From: Kaistella chaponensis
GTDB lineage: Bacteria; Bacteroidota; Bacteroidia; Flavobacteriales; Weeksellaceae
Reading direction: 5' to 3'
Assembly: GCF_900156725.1 (NCBI RefSeq)
Contig: NZ_FTOI01000003.1
Coordinates: 186,001 to 250,000, forward strand
Length of the DNA: 64,000 nt
A model generated the notes under the pieces. It searched no databases and was not told where the DNA came from. It was given only the letters and a program-made list of their open reading frames with translations. This document shows positions 16,078 to 25,690 of the stretch, piece after piece (the first letter of the stretch is position 1; the number at the start of each line of letters is the position of its first letter). A program made the translations under genes and the position numbers.

Positions 16078-17196
16078 TTACGCAGATTTGTGAATATATC
16101 GTGAGAGTTTGATTCCCAAATCGGTCCACACAATTTTCGGATTTGCGTTTCTTTCTAAATGGTAATCAGCTTCGGAAATCTCGGTCAAAATCGATTCGAT
16201 ATTTGCACCATGAATGAAATTCGAAAATCGATCCCATTTGAAACCACCAGAATCGATTTTTTTATACACCAAATCATCGTTGCCGTAATTTTGAAGCATT
16301 GCAAGTCGGAACATTTCTGCACAATAATCCAGAAAGCTCTTCTGCTTCTCCCGATTCCAACTGGAAATATTTCTGGCCCAAAGCACAATATTTTTCAGAA
16401 ACTCTGGCTTTTTCTTCACTTGAAAAGCGTCACGAACCCAAGCAACGAAAATCTGTTCAAATTCTTCATCAGAATTTTCTTCCCGCAAAATTTTCTGCGC
16501 AATATTCCAGTCTCCTTGCGCTTGAAAAACGATTTCATTTATTTTTTCATCTGTTAATTGCTTATTTTTTCTGAGCGCATTTTCAAGATCTTCATCTTGA
16601 ATTCTAGGAATTTCTACCACCTGCGTTCGCGAAAGAATGGTAGGTAGAATAAAATCCGCATTTTCAGCAATTAGGATAATTAAAGTGTCTTTCGGCGGCT
16701 CTTCCAGAAATTTCAAAAATTTGTTTGAAGCAGAAATATTCATTTTATCGACTTGCCACACCACGAGAATTTTACTGCCGCCTTCAAAGCTTTTTAGGGA
16801 AAATTTCTTGTTCAGCTCATCGATTTCATCGGCGTAAATTGTTAATTGTTTGTTTTCAGAATTTAAAACTTTATTCCAATCTTCGCTGTTTGAATATGGA
16901 TTTTCGAGAATCATGTTTCTAAAATCTTCCAGAAAAAGCTGCGAAAGTCCGCCCTTTTTGTCCTTAAAAACAGGAAAACTGAAATGCAAATCCAGGTGAT
17001 TCAAATGTTCAACTTTCGATGCAGAATGCGCGTTTTCTTTAGTGAAGATTTCTTTGGCAAAAGCCATTGCAAGCGGTAAAGTTCCATATCCATCTTTCCC
17101 GATAAAAAGTTGGGCATGGCTTACTCTTTTGTCATGAATACTTTCTTTCAGAAGGTTTTTTAGTTTATCCTGACCTACAATGTGTTCCCAATTCAT
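16078..17196 (-). CDS. holB: DNA polymerase III delta' subunit (clamp-loader ATPase-like)
   Basis: 372 residues opening with MNWEHIVGQDKLKNLLKESI and HAQLFIGKDGYGTLPLAMAFA, the delta'/HolB signature. The P-loop is degenerate, as usual for delta', which opens the clamp loader without hydrolysing ATP. Further family marks are KILVVWQVDKMNISASNKFLKFLEEPP and the SRTQ motif (sensor I region, ILSRTQVVEIP). The zinc-binding cysteines of enterobacterial delta' are absent, as in other Bacteroidota (from memory). Monocistronic, divergent from the gene at 17429. Confidence 0.9.
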   Translation of the reverse strand: MNWEHIVGQDKLKNLLKESIHDKRVSHAQLFIGKDGYGTLPLAMAFAKEIFTKENAHSASKVEHLNHLDLHFSFPVFKDKKGGLSQLFLEDFRNMILENPYSNSEDWNKVLNSENKQLTIYADEIDELNKKFSLKSFEGGSKILVVWQVDKMNISASNKFLKFLEEPPKDTLIILIAENADFILPTILSRTQVVEIPRIQDEDLENALRKNKQLTDEKINEIVFQAQGDWNIAQKILREENSDEEFEQIFVAWVRDAFQVKKKPEFLKNIVLWARNISSWNREKQKSFLDYCAEMFRLAMLQNYGNDDLVYKKIDSGGFKWDRFSNFIHGANIESILTEISEADYHLERNANPKIVWTDLGIKLSRYIHKSA

Positions 17197-17428
17197 TTTT
17201 CAAAGATAAAAAATTCAAACTATTTTTTGGGTGCTGAAAATGATGTTCGTTAAAATCTTTTATGATTTTCCATTGAGACTTTCAAACCATTTTTTTTGCT
17301 TTTTTATTTATTAAAATTTTGCAAGACCATCTCAAACAAAGTATTCCCCTTAACAAACTTTAACCAAAGTAAATTTCCTCAATTCAGTAATATTTAGGAT
17401 ATTTGCGCATTATTTTTAAAAATAGAGA

Positions 17429-18700
17429 ATGAAAAGAATTTTTGTATTACCATTGCTTGTCGCAGGATTATTTTTTAATGCGCAATCAATTGGTAATTCT
17501 CCTTATGCTGCCTTCGGAATTGGGGATATTAAGTATGACAATACGACTGATGTGAATGCGATGGGCGGTATTTCTACAGCATATATTTGGGACTTCAACA
17601 ATAATTTTAATTTCAGCAATCCTGCTGCTAATAAAAATTTAGAATTAACCTCCTTGAAAGTGGAAGGAGCCAATGAAAATAATTTCTTCAAATCGAATTA
17701 TGATAATATGAGTGTTACCAAACACTCTTCTTATTTATCAAATATCTCAATTGCATTTCCGCTTTCACCGAAAGTAAAATTTGGATTAGGTTATCAACCT
17801 TACAGCTCCAAAAAATATTCTATTCTTAGCAAAGAAACGTTTACTGATGGTACTGTTAAAGCAAATCTTTTTTCAGGGGAAGGAATGATCAGTACAGTTC
17901 AGGCAGCGGTTTCTTATCAAATCTCTCCCGAATTTGGACTTGGTTTTAGAACGAATTTCTATTTTGGGAATGTTTATGACATTAATGAATTGACTTATTC
18001 AAATGCAGAATTGATCAACGGTTACGAAACGAAAAATAAAACTAAATCTTTTAATTTCACAGTCGGAACTGCCTATCAAAAAAAATTGGCTGCAGATAGA
18101 AAACTTACTTTAGGAGGTACATTAACCTTCGGAAATACAGGTAAATTAGAAACACAGTACACCAACAGTACGTATTTTTATACCACAGGACAAACCAAAA
18201 ACAATGTAAGCATCGTAGATTCGAAATTTAGCGAAAATAAAGACCTTATTCCACTAGGTTTCTCTTTAGGAGCTGGATATGGTAAAGATGCAAAATGGTT
18301 TGTAGGTACTCAGGTTGATTACAACAAATCGCAAATTGATTTTATAACTGATCCGTTTGCTAACCAAGCTTCTTACAAAATTTCTGCTGGAGGTTGGTAT
18401 TTGCCTAATTACAATAATTTCAGAAATTATTTTTCCCGCGTAACTTACCGTTATGGTGCTTATTACGAAAAAGGAAACTTATCTTATATGGGAACCAACG
18501 TGAATAAATTTGCGATTACCGGTGGTTTATCATTGCCTTTTGAAAATAAGAGCGCAAGTAGAATGAGTGGTATCGATCTAGGAGTAGAATTAGGTCAAAG
18601 AGGAACCCTTGAAAACAACATGATTCGACAGAATTTTGTGAACCTTAAAGTCGGACTTCATTTCGCCGATAAATGGTTTAACAAACGTCTTTATGATTAA
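17429..18700 (+). CDS. Putative outer-membrane beta-barrel protein
   Basis: The signal peptide MKRIFVLPLLVAGLFFNAQ is followed by about 400 residues of alternating aromatic and polar strands ending in a barrel-type C-terminus. Early motifs NSPYAAFGIGDIKYDNTTDVNAMGG and FSNPAANKNLELTSLKVEG match a group of flavobacterial FadL/PorV-like surface proteins that I cannot name more precisely. The gene is followed after 3 bases by lptC, so the two are co-transcribed, and a role in envelope assembly or lipid transport is a reasonable guess from position. Confidence 0.8.
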   Translation: MKRIFVLPLLVAGLFFNAQSIGNSPYAAFGIGDIKYDNTTDVNAMGGISTAYIWDFNNNFNFSNPAANKNLELTSLKVEGANENNFFKSNYDNMSVTKHSSYLSNISIAFPLSPKVKFGLGYQPYSSKKYSILSKETFTDGTVKANLFSGEGMISTVQAAVSYQISPEFGLGFRTNFYFGNVYDINELTYSNAELINGYETKNKTKSFNFTVGTAYQKKLAADRKLTLGGTLTFGNTGKLETQYTNSTYFYTTGQTKNNVSIVDSKFSENKDLIPLGFSLGAGYGKDAKWFVGTQVDYNKSQIDFITDPFANQASYKISAGGWYLPNYNNFRNYFSRVTYRYGAYYEKGNLSYMGTNVNKFAITGGLSLPFENKSASRMSGIDLGVELGQRGTLENNMIRQNFVNLKVGLHFADKWFNKRLYD

Positions 18701-18703
18701 GAA

Positions 18704-19294
18704 ATGAGTATTTACAGAAAAATATTCTATAAAAATATAGCCGCCTGTTTAGGGTGTGCTATATTTTTTGCTTTAAATTCTTGTGATGAGGATCTTACCA
18801 AAATCAGTAAAAACAAAAACGTCAATTTTCCATCACAAATCATCAACAATGCTCAAATTGTGCAACGGGATTCGGGATTGGTTAAGTTGCGCGCAAATGC
18901 AGCACTTATTGAAAAATACGAGTACATCGATTCCCCATATATTGTAGCAAGAAAAGGAATTAACATCCTTTTTTATGACAAAAAGAAACCCAATATTCCC
19001 GGGAAAATCACTGCGAAATATGCCAAATTTAATGAGAAAAAGAAATTTTACGAGGCAAAAGGTAATGTGAAAATTATTACCAATGAAAACCAAATGTTTG
19101 CTATGCAATCCGTTTATTGGGATCAAAACAAAAAATTGATTTATACTTCAGATACGGTTTATGTTACCGATAAAGACGGCTCTACTCTTGTGGGAGCTCA
19201 AGGAATGAGAGCCAAAGATGATTTCTCCGAATATACCTTCTATAATAATTCTGGAAATATCAATGCCAAAAAAATTCCGGAAAAAGGAAGATGA
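18704..19294 (+). CDS. lptC: LPS export protein LptC-like lipoprotein
   Basis: 196 residues with an N-terminal membrane segment and lipobox FALNSC (C27). The body has the repeated beta-strand pattern of the LptA/LptC jellyroll: LVKLRANAALIEKY, GINILFYDKKK, GKITAKYAKFNEKKKFYEAKGNVKII and the ending GAQGMRAKDDFSEYTFYNNSG. LptC docks on the LptBFG transporter and passes lipopolysaccharide to the periplasmic bridge. Compared with E. coli LptC, the Cys suggests lipid anchoring, which is normal in Bacteroidota. It shares an operon with the barrel protein before it. Confidence 0.85.
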   Translation: MSIYRKIFYKNIAACLGCAIFFALNSCDEDLTKISKNKNVNFPSQIINNAQIVQRDSGLVKLRANAALIEKYEYIDSPYIVARKGINILFYDKKKPNIPGKITAKYAKFNEKKKFYEAKGNVKIITNENQMFAMQSVYWDQNKKLIYTSDTVYVTDKDGSTLVGAQGMRAKDDFSEYTFYNNSGNINAKKIPEKGR

Positions 19295-19325
19295 TTTTTC
19301 GTAAATTCGTGAAAAAATTTTCTTT

Positions 19326-20372
19326 ATGGAGTTTCATGTAATCGGTTTAATGTCGGGAACCAGTCTGGATGGACTCGATATTTGTTACGGCAAATTTCAA
19401 AATGAAAATCGGATTTGGAAATATGAAATAGTAAAAGCCGAAACGATCTCTTATTCTCAACACTGGGAAGGAAAACTTCGAAATTGTCTTAACTTAAATG
19501 CGGCAGAACTTTTAGCCTTGCATTCCGAATATGGATTTTTTTTAGGAAAGCGCGTAAAAGAATTTATTGGGCAATTTGCTTTAAAAAATGTTGATTTAAT
19601 TGCGTCGCACGGTCACACCGTTTTTCATCAGCCTCAAAATAAATTCACCTTACAGATCGGCGACGGAAGAGCCATCAAAATTTTGAATGAGATTCCGGTC
19701 GCTTATGATTTTCGCAGCCAAGATGTTTTGATGGGTGGAAATGGTGCGCCACTCGTTCCGATTGGTGATGAACTTCTTTTTTCTCAATATGATGCATGCT
19801 TAAATATCGGTGGATTTTCTAATATTTCTTTTAAAAAAGATGGAAAAAGAATGGCTTTCGATATTTGTCCTGTCAATGTAATATTGAATCAGTTTGCTCT
19901 AAAATTAGGAAAAAACTATGATGAAAATGGAGATTTTGCAAGAGCTGGAACAGTTAATTTTGAAATATTAACTTTATTGAATACGCTCCCTTTTTATCAA
20001 TCTGCACCTCCAAAATCTTTAGGAATCGAATGGATTAATGAACATGTTTTACCTTTACTAGAGGGAGATCACGCAGAAAATATTTTAGCCACTTTTACAG
20101 AACACGCAGCTTTTCAAATTGCTGAAATATTCAATCATTTTAAACTTAAAAATGTTTTATTTACAGGAGGTGGAACTTATAATTCCTATTTAATTGAGCG
20201 CATCAAAAATAAAACTTCAACAGCGATTATTGTTCCAGAGAAAGAACTCATCGATTTTAAAGAAGCTTTAATTTTTGCGTTGATGGGAACATTGCGCATC
20301 AATAATGAAATCAATATATTATCTTCTGCAACAGGAAGTTCGGCAGATCACTGCTCCGGAATTTTAATTTAA
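19326..20372 (+). CDS. anmK: Anhydro-N-acetylmuramic acid kinase
   Basis: 348 residues, starting with the diagnostic phosphate-binding motif IGLMSGTSLDGLDICY. Other AnmK marks are ASHGHTVFHQP, LQIGDG, VAYDFRSQDVLMGGNGAPLVPIGD and FTGGGTYN near the C-terminus. The enzyme converts anhydro-MurNAc, released from the cell wall, to MurNAc-6-phosphate in peptidoglycan recycling. It follows lptC by 31 bases and precedes the GNAT/nitrilase gene by 27, so a three- or four-gene transcript is likely. Somewhat shorter than the E. coli enzyme, as in other flavobacteria. Confidence 0.95.
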   Translation: MEFHVIGLMSGTSLDGLDICYGKFQNENRIWKYEIVKAETISYSQHWEGKLRNCLNLNAAELLALHSEYGFFLGKRVKEFIGQFALKNVDLIASHGHTVFHQPQNKFTLQIGDGRAIKILNEIPVAYDFRSQDVLMGGNGAPLVPIGDELLFSQYDACLNIGGFSNISFKKDGKRMAFDICPVNVILNQFALKLGKNYDENGDFARAGTVNFEILTLLNTLPFYQSAPPKSLGIEWINEHVLPLLEGDHAENILATFTEHAAFQIAEIFNHFKLKNVLFTGGGTYNSYLIERIKNKTSTAIIVPEKELIDFKEALIFALMGTLRINNEINILSSATGSSADHCSGILI

Positions 20373-20399
20373 ATTCCATTAATTTAAAAAAATAAATAG

Positions 20400-21923
20400 A
20401 TGCAAATAGATATTAGAAAATTGTCCATTGATGATTACGAAGAATTAAGAGATACGATGCAGAAAGCTTATCCTGCAATGTCTGAAAGTATCTGGTCCAA
20501 GAAAAGCATCCAGAAACTCATCAAAATTTTTCCGGAAGGACAAATCTGTATCACCGTCGATGATAAAATTGCTGCGGTTTGTCTGTCCTTAAAAGTACAG
20601 TACGAATTATTCGGCGACGATCATACCTACAAGGAAATAACAGGAAATTACACCTTTAATACGCATTCTGAAACAGGAAATGTTTTGTACGGAATAGAAA
20701 TTTTCGTAGATCCGGAATTTCGCGAACTTCGACTTGCGCGACGATTGTATGACGCCCGAAAAGAGCTGTGCGAAAAATTGAATTTAAAATCGATAATTGT
20801 TGGTGGTCGTATTCCCCATTATCACTTGCACAGTGCAGATTTATCACCAAGAGAATACATTCAGCAAGTTCGAAAAAAAGAAATTTATGATCCTGTTTTA
20901 AGTTTTCAATTAGCGAATAATTTTTTGCCAGTTCGGGTGTTGAAAAATTATCTTCCGGAAGATTTGCACTCCGAAGAAAACGCTGTTTTGATGCAGTGGA
21001 ATAATATTTATTACAGCAAAAAACCTAATACAATGCAGGATTCTGTAATCCGATTAGGTTTGGTTCAGTGGCAAATGCGCCACTTCAAAGATATCGATGC
21101 ATTTTTTGAGCAGGTTGAATTTTTTGTAAATGTGATGGCAGATTATAAATCAGATTTCATCATGTTCCCCGAATTCTTCAACACTCCTCTACTGGCTCCG
21201 TTTAATGCGCTTTCGGAACGAGAGAGTATGTTTAAACTGGCAGAACTTACAGAGGAAATTAAAATCCGACTTTCACAATTGGCAATCAGTTATAACATCA
21301 ATATTATTGGTGGAAGTATGCCGTATGCAGATACAGAAAAGGATGATTTGTACAACATCAGTTATTTGCTTCATCGCGATGGAAAGATTGATGAACACAG
21401 AAAAATTCACATCACACCGAACGAAAAAAAATTCTATGGAATGAAAGGTGGAAATGAAATAAAAGTCATCGACACCGACTGCGGAAAAGTGGGATTGGTC
21501 ATTTGCTATGATGTTGAATTCCCCGAATTACCACGAATTTTAGCCGATCAGGGAATGAAAATTTTGTTTGTTCCTTATCTCACCGATACGCAGAATGCTT
21601 ACATGAGGGTTCGTCATTGTGCTGCAGCAAGAGCCATTGAAAATGAATGTTATGTCGCAATTGCAGGTTGTGTAGGAAACTTACCCGGTGTAAATAATAT
21701 GGATATTCAATACGGACAAGCTGCGGTTTTTACGCCTTCTGATTTTGCTTTTCCTTCTAATGCTGTGAAAGGTGAAGCCACACCAAACACTGAAACGACT
21801 CTGATTGTAGATGTGGATTTGAATTTATTAAAAGAATTACACCATTACGGCGCTGTACGAACGATGACCGATCGCCGAAAAGACTTGTACGACACCATTA
21901 ATTACAACAGCGAATTGGAATAA
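20400..21923 (+). CDS. GNAT acetyltransferase fused to carbon-nitrogen hydrolase
   Basis: Two-domain protein of 507 residues. Residues 1-150 form a GNAT fold with acetyl-CoA pocket EIFVDPEFRELRLARRLYDAR. Residues 215-500 form a nitrilase-superfamily amidohydrolase with the full Glu-Lys-Cys triad: E258 (FPEFF), K335 (HRKIHIT) and C369 (GLVICYDVEFPE). The fusion is a known family in Bacteroidota and elsewhere, but its substrate is not established. The start overlaps nothing, and the ATG follows anmK by 27 bases. A bidirectional terminator at 21958-21990 ends the transcript. Confidence 0.93.
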   Translation: MQIDIRKLSIDDYEELRDTMQKAYPAMSESIWSKKSIQKLIKIFPEGQICITVDDKIAAVCLSLKVQYELFGDDHTYKEITGNYTFNTHSETGNVLYGIEIFVDPEFRELRLARRLYDARKELCEKLNLKSIIVGGRIPHYHLHSADLSPREYIQQVRKKEIYDPVLSFQLANNFLPVRVLKNYLPEDLHSEENAVLMQWNNIYYSKKPNTMQDSVIRLGLVQWQMRHFKDIDAFFEQVEFFVNVMADYKSDFIMFPEFFNTPLLAPFNALSERESMFKLAELTEEIKIRLSQLAISYNINIIGGSMPYADTEKDDLYNISYLLHRDGKIDEHRKIHITPNEKKFYGMKGGNEIKVIDTDCGKVGLVICYDVEFPELPRILADQGMKILFVPYLTDTQNAYMRVRHCAAARAIENECYVAIAGCVGNLPGVNNMDIQYGQAAVFTPSDFAFPSNAVKGEATPNTETTLIVDVDLNLLKELHHYGAVRTMTDRRKDLYDTINYNSELE

Positions 21924-21957
21924 GATTCTAGTAAAAAATCAAATATCCTATAAAAAG

Positions 21958-21990
21958 AAAATCCCGAAACAATTAGAGTTTCGGGATTTT
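21958..21990. terminator. Bidirectional terminator between convergent genes
   Basis: AAAATCCCGAAAC and GTTTCGGGATTTT form a 13-bp perfect stem with a 7-base loop, with A/T tails on both sides, between the GNAT/nitrilase gene (plus) and the TonB receptor gene (minus). Confidence 0.85.
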
Positions 21991-22014
21991 CTATATTTGG
22001 TTTTCCGGTAATTC

Positions 22015-24474
22015 TTACAATTTAAATTCTAATTTCACATTAAAGAATCTTCCCGTCAATCTTACTGGAACCGGATAGTTATAACCTGTTGAAACATCAT
22101 TTACCCACTGATTTGCAACGGTATTACTGATGTTGAAAGCGTTGAAAATTTGAACGCCCAAAGTCAATTCACGGAATTTACCCCAAAATTGACCATTTGC
22201 TTTGTTGTCTTTCTGATCGATGAACACTTTGGATAAACCAATGTCAACTCTTTTGTATGAAGGCAACGTTCGTTGATATTTGTAAGGCGCTTCAAAATCT
22301 GGTTTTCCGTTATTGTCTAAAGAAATTGGAGTTCCAGAAGGCAATCCATTGGCATAAACCAAAGTTAAGTTCACCCGCATTGACGGAAATTTCGGCATAT
22401 AATCCTGGTAAAACATGGAAAATCTAAATCTTGGATCAGTTGGTCGTGAAATATCTCCTCTTCCATCAATATTTTCTTTTACTCTTGCATAACTTGCGGA
22501 AATCCAAGAATCTACACCTGGAACAAATTCGCCAAATAATCTAGTATCGATTCCGTATGCATAACCTTCAGAATTATTTTGTCCGGAATATCTGATTCTC
22601 ACATTATCTAAATAATAAGGAATCAGATGATCCATTTTTTTGTAGTACAGTTCAGTGGTTAATTTAAATGGTCGGTTCACCATTTTAAATTCGTAATCAT
22701 TCGCTAAAATAATCTGCATCGACCGCTGAGATTTGATGTTTGGATTAAAGTTACCATCTAAATCCTTAATCTCTTTATAAAAAGGCGCTTGGTAATAAAT
22801 TCCTCCCGAAACTTTAAACAACATATCCATGTCCCAATTCGGTTTTACTGCAAATTGCGCTCTTGGAGAAATGATGGTTTCGTTATTGAAATCCCAATGA
22901 GAAGCTCTAACTCCTGCATTTACAAAAACGCGGTTGTCGCCCCAGAAGAATTTTTTGGAATACTGCGCATAACCTGACATTCTGGTTGGCTGAATATGAT
23001 TTGCCCCCGAAATATTGAATCGCAAACGGAGCTGCGACGCATCTAAAGTTCCTGGGTTCACGAAATCTCTCGGCGTACTGTAACCCAAAGAATCTACCAA
23101 TTGCCATTCGTTAGTGAAATCCTGTAAATTTTCTTTTTCAAATTTCAAACCTACTTCAAAATCGGTATTCAAATCGGGAGAAAATTTGGTTTTTAATTGC
23201 GCTCCATACGTTTTCACCATCAAATCATTTCGGGCGTGGTCGATCTGTCCGCCAACATCATAAGAAGTAACCGGCGCTCCTGTAATCGGATCAAAAGTTT
23301 GCAACTGATAAGCAGACGCAATACTGTAATATTCTTTTTCACGGTTTTGGTAAGCGAAACTATCTAGACTAAATTTCCATTTTTTATTGGGTTTAAAGTT
23401 AATGGTTGCAGTTCCCATCATGTTTTTATACTGGTCATCTTCTTTACCATTGTAGAAAACGCTTAATTTTAATGGAGTTTGCAGCGATCCGAAATCAACT
23501 TCCTTCACTTTCGGTATCATTTCATAATCATTTTTACTCCAATATCCGATGAAAGAAACATCCCACTTTTCGTTAAATTTATAATTAATGTAGGTCTGAA
23601 AATCCATGTACTGCGGATTAAAATCCGTGTCTTCATTTAAAGTATTCAAGACCAAATTGGTGTTTCTATATCTTGCAGAAAACAATGCCGACAATTTTTT
23701 GTTTTTTGAGGCAAATCCGGTCGAAAGTCTTGCTCCAATTAAACTTACTTCGCCCGAAAGTTCAAATTTTGTAGGTTGTCTGTAATAAATATTCAAAGCA
23801 GAAGACATTTTATCGCCGTATTTCGCTTCAAATCCACCTGCAGAGAAATTAATCGCTTGAACCATATCGGGATTGATGATGCTAAGACCTTCCTGTAAAG
23901 AATTTCGGATTAAAAAAGGCCTGTAAATTTCGATATCATTGATGTAAATTAAGTTTTCATCATAATTTCCGCCACGAACCATGTATTGCGAAGACAGTTC
24001 CGCATTGGAATTCACGGAAGGTAAAGTTTTCAAAAGTCCTTCTACACCACCGGAAAGTGAAGCAACTTGCTGCGCTTCCTTGGCCGAAATTTCTATGGAA
24101 GTGAGATCGGTAGTTTTTGGTTTTCCTTTTTTCTGAAAAACAACTTCCTGAATCTGACTTTCGCGCTCAACATTTGCAAAGAGAACATTGAGGTTTTGAA
24201 CTTTGGGTGTGATTTTAATATTTTTAGTAAAACCTCTGAAATTTTCTTTTTCTACAGACAGTTTTTGCTCAGATTCCGCGAGTGGAATCTTTACAAAACC
24301 TTTAGCATCTGTAGTAAAAACTTGATTGTTATAGGAAACATTTGCCTGCGAAACAGGATTTCCATCGTTATCTAAAACTTTTAGATTGATCTGCGAAAAT
24401 GCGAAAATTGGCATTACCGCCAAGAGTAAAAGTAGTTTTTTCAAGGCTGAGAATTTAGTTTTTAAAGATAACAA
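22015..24474 (-). CDS. TonB-dependent outer-membrane receptor
   Basis: 819 residues. A signal peptide (KKLLLLLAVMPIFAFSQ) is followed by a carboxypeptidase-regulatory-like beta domain (about 28-105: INLKVLDNDGNPVSQANVSY). The plug domain carries SLSGGVEGLLKTLPSVNSNAELSSQYMVRGGNYDENLIYINDIEIYRP, and a 22-strand barrel runs to the C-terminal VRLTGRFFNVKLEFKL. It imports an unknown nutrient through TonB energy. No SusD-like partner is present, so this is not a classical Sus pair. It starts 4 bases after the kdsA stop codon and is probably co-transcribed with it, an odd pairing with no clear functional logic. Confidence 0.93.
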   Translation of the reverse strand: MLSLKTKFSALKKLLLLLAVMPIFAFSQINLKVLDNDGNPVSQANVSYNNQVFTTDAKGFVKIPLAESEQKLSVEKENFRGFTKNIKITPKVQNLNVLFANVERESQIQEVVFQKKGKPKTTDLTSIEISAKEAQQVASLSGGVEGLLKTLPSVNSNAELSSQYMVRGGNYDENLIYINDIEIYRPFLIRNSLQEGLSIINPDMVQAINFSAGGFEAKYGDKMSSALNIYYRQPTKFELSGEVSLIGARLSTGFASKNKKLSALFSARYRNTNLVLNTLNEDTDFNPQYMDFQTYINYKFNEKWDVSFIGYWSKNDYEMIPKVKEVDFGSLQTPLKLSVFYNGKEDDQYKNMMGTATINFKPNKKWKFSLDSFAYQNREKEYYSIASAYQLQTFDPITGAPVTSYDVGGQIDHARNDLMVKTYGAQLKTKFSPDLNTDFEVGLKFEKENLQDFTNEWQLVDSLGYSTPRDFVNPGTLDASQLRLRFNISGANHIQPTRMSGYAQYSKKFFWGDNRVFVNAGVRASHWDFNNETIISPRAQFAVKPNWDMDMLFKVSGGIYYQAPFYKEIKDLDGNFNPNIKSQRSMQIILANDYEFKMVNRPFKLTTELYYKKMDHLIPYYLDNVRIRYSGQNNSEGYAYGIDTRLFGEFVPGVDSWISASYARVKENIDGRGDISRPTDPRFRFSMFYQDYMPKFPSMRVNLTLVYANGLPSGTPISLDNNGKPDFEAPYKYQRTLPSYKRVDIGLSKVFIDQKDNKANGQFWGKFRELTLGVQIFNAFNISNTVANQWVNDVSTGYNYPVPVRLTGRFFNVKLEFKL

Positions 24475-24478
24475 AAAA

Positions 24479-25288
24479 TTAGAGAATCGCTTCTCTCACT
24501 CTTGTTAATTTTTGAAGAAGATCTTCGAGTTTATCAAGTCTGAGCATATTTGCACCATCAGAAAGTGCGACACTTGGATCAGGATGAGTTTCGATGAAAA
24601 GTCCATCTGCACCGACTGCAATTCCGGCTTTTGCGATGGTTTCAATTAATTCTGGTCTTCCTCCTGTAACGCCCGAACTTTGATTCGGTTGCTGCAAAGA
24701 ATGCGTCACATCTAAAATCACGGGTGCATAATTTCTCATGGTCGGAATTCCACGGAAATCTACGACCAAATCGGTATATCCGAAAGAATTTCCGCGCTCG
24801 ATAATCGCCGTTTTTGGGTTTCCTGAATCGGTTACTTTTTGAACGGCAAACTGCATCGATTCCGGAGAAAGAAATTGTCCCTTTTTCAAAGAAACACATT
24901 TGCCAGTTTTTGCAGCGGCGATGAGTAAATCGGTTTGACGAACCAAAAATGCAGGAATTTGTAGCACATCCACATAATTGGCGGCCAAAGCTGCATGTTC
25001 GTTCTCATGAATATCGGTTGTGGTAGGAATGTTGAACGTCTCTCCTATTTTTTTTAGAATTTCTAAGGATTTTTCTTCACCAATCGTGGTGAAAGAATCT
25101 ACCCTACTGCGATTTGCTTTTTTAAAACTTCCTTTAAAAATGTACGGAATTTCGTATTTATTGGTTATTTCCACAATTTTTTCGGCGATTCTCAAAGCCA
25201 TTTCTTCACCTTCGATAATGCATGGACCTGCAATTAGGAAGAAATTTTTTGAATTTTTGTGGTGTATGTTTTCGAGGTATTGAATCAT
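24479..25288 (-). CDS. kdsA: 3-deoxy-8-phosphooctulonate synthase (KDO-8-P synthase)
   Basis: 269 residues. The TIM-barrel DAHP/KDO synthase motifs are visible: FFLIAGPCIIEGEE, IFKGSFKKANRSR, TDIHENEHAA, LKKGQFLSPESM and the late DVTHSLQQPNQSSGVTGGRPE. It condenses phosphoenolpyruvate with arabinose-5-phosphate to make KDO-8-phosphate for lipopolysaccharide core. A TAnnTTTG box on the minus strand (25308-25315) lies 20 bases upstream of the ATG. The next gene, a TonB receptor, follows after 4 bases. Confidence 0.96.
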   Translation of the reverse strand: MIQYLENIHHKNSKNFFLIAGPCIIEGEEMALRIAEKIVEITNKYEIPYIFKGSFKKANRSRVDSFTTIGEEKSLEILKKIGETFNIPTTTDIHENEHAALAANYVDVLQIPAFLVRQTDLLIAAAKTGKCVSLKKGQFLSPESMQFAVQKVTDSGNPKTAIIERGNSFGYTDLVVDFRGIPTMRNYAPVILDVTHSLQQPNQSSGVTGGRPELIETIAKAGIAVGADGLFIETHPDPSVALSDGANMLRLDKLEDLLQKLTRVREAIL

Positions 25289-25690
25289 TGATATTTATTT
25301 AGGAAAACAAAAATACGGATTTTTTTGAGGAAATAATTTTTAAGTTGATTGATAGTGAATTTAGCTATTGGGATTATTTTAAAAAAATCCGAATGACTGA
25401 AGGATTTACCAAACTACTTTGGGATCGACTGGAATTCCGAAGGAATGAAAGGATTATAACCAAACTATTTTGGGGTTTATTGGAACTCTGAAGGAGTGAA
25501 ATTATAAATGACCTAATTATACTATGAGTCTTTGGCGATTGATGTGATTATTCTTCAATATTACAATAATGGTATTCCTTCGGAATTGTTTTAAGTTTTG
25601 GCTAAAACCACTTTCAACAGCAAAGAAACAAAGCGCGGTAATTCCGACCACTATCTGAACCGCTCCTATTTATAATTCATTATTTTAAAA
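25289..25690. other. Non-coding gap with a 50-bp direct repeat
   Basis: Holds the kdsA promoter (25308-25315) and two imperfect direct copies of a roughly 49-base unit at 25402-25449 and 25451-25500. Both read ...CCAAACTAyTTTGGG...TGGAAyTCyGAAGGArTGAA. A further related piece, GGTATTCCTTCGGAATTG, lies near 25571 in the opposite sense. No reading frame is supported. It is probably a dispersed intergenic repeat. Confidence 0.55.
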
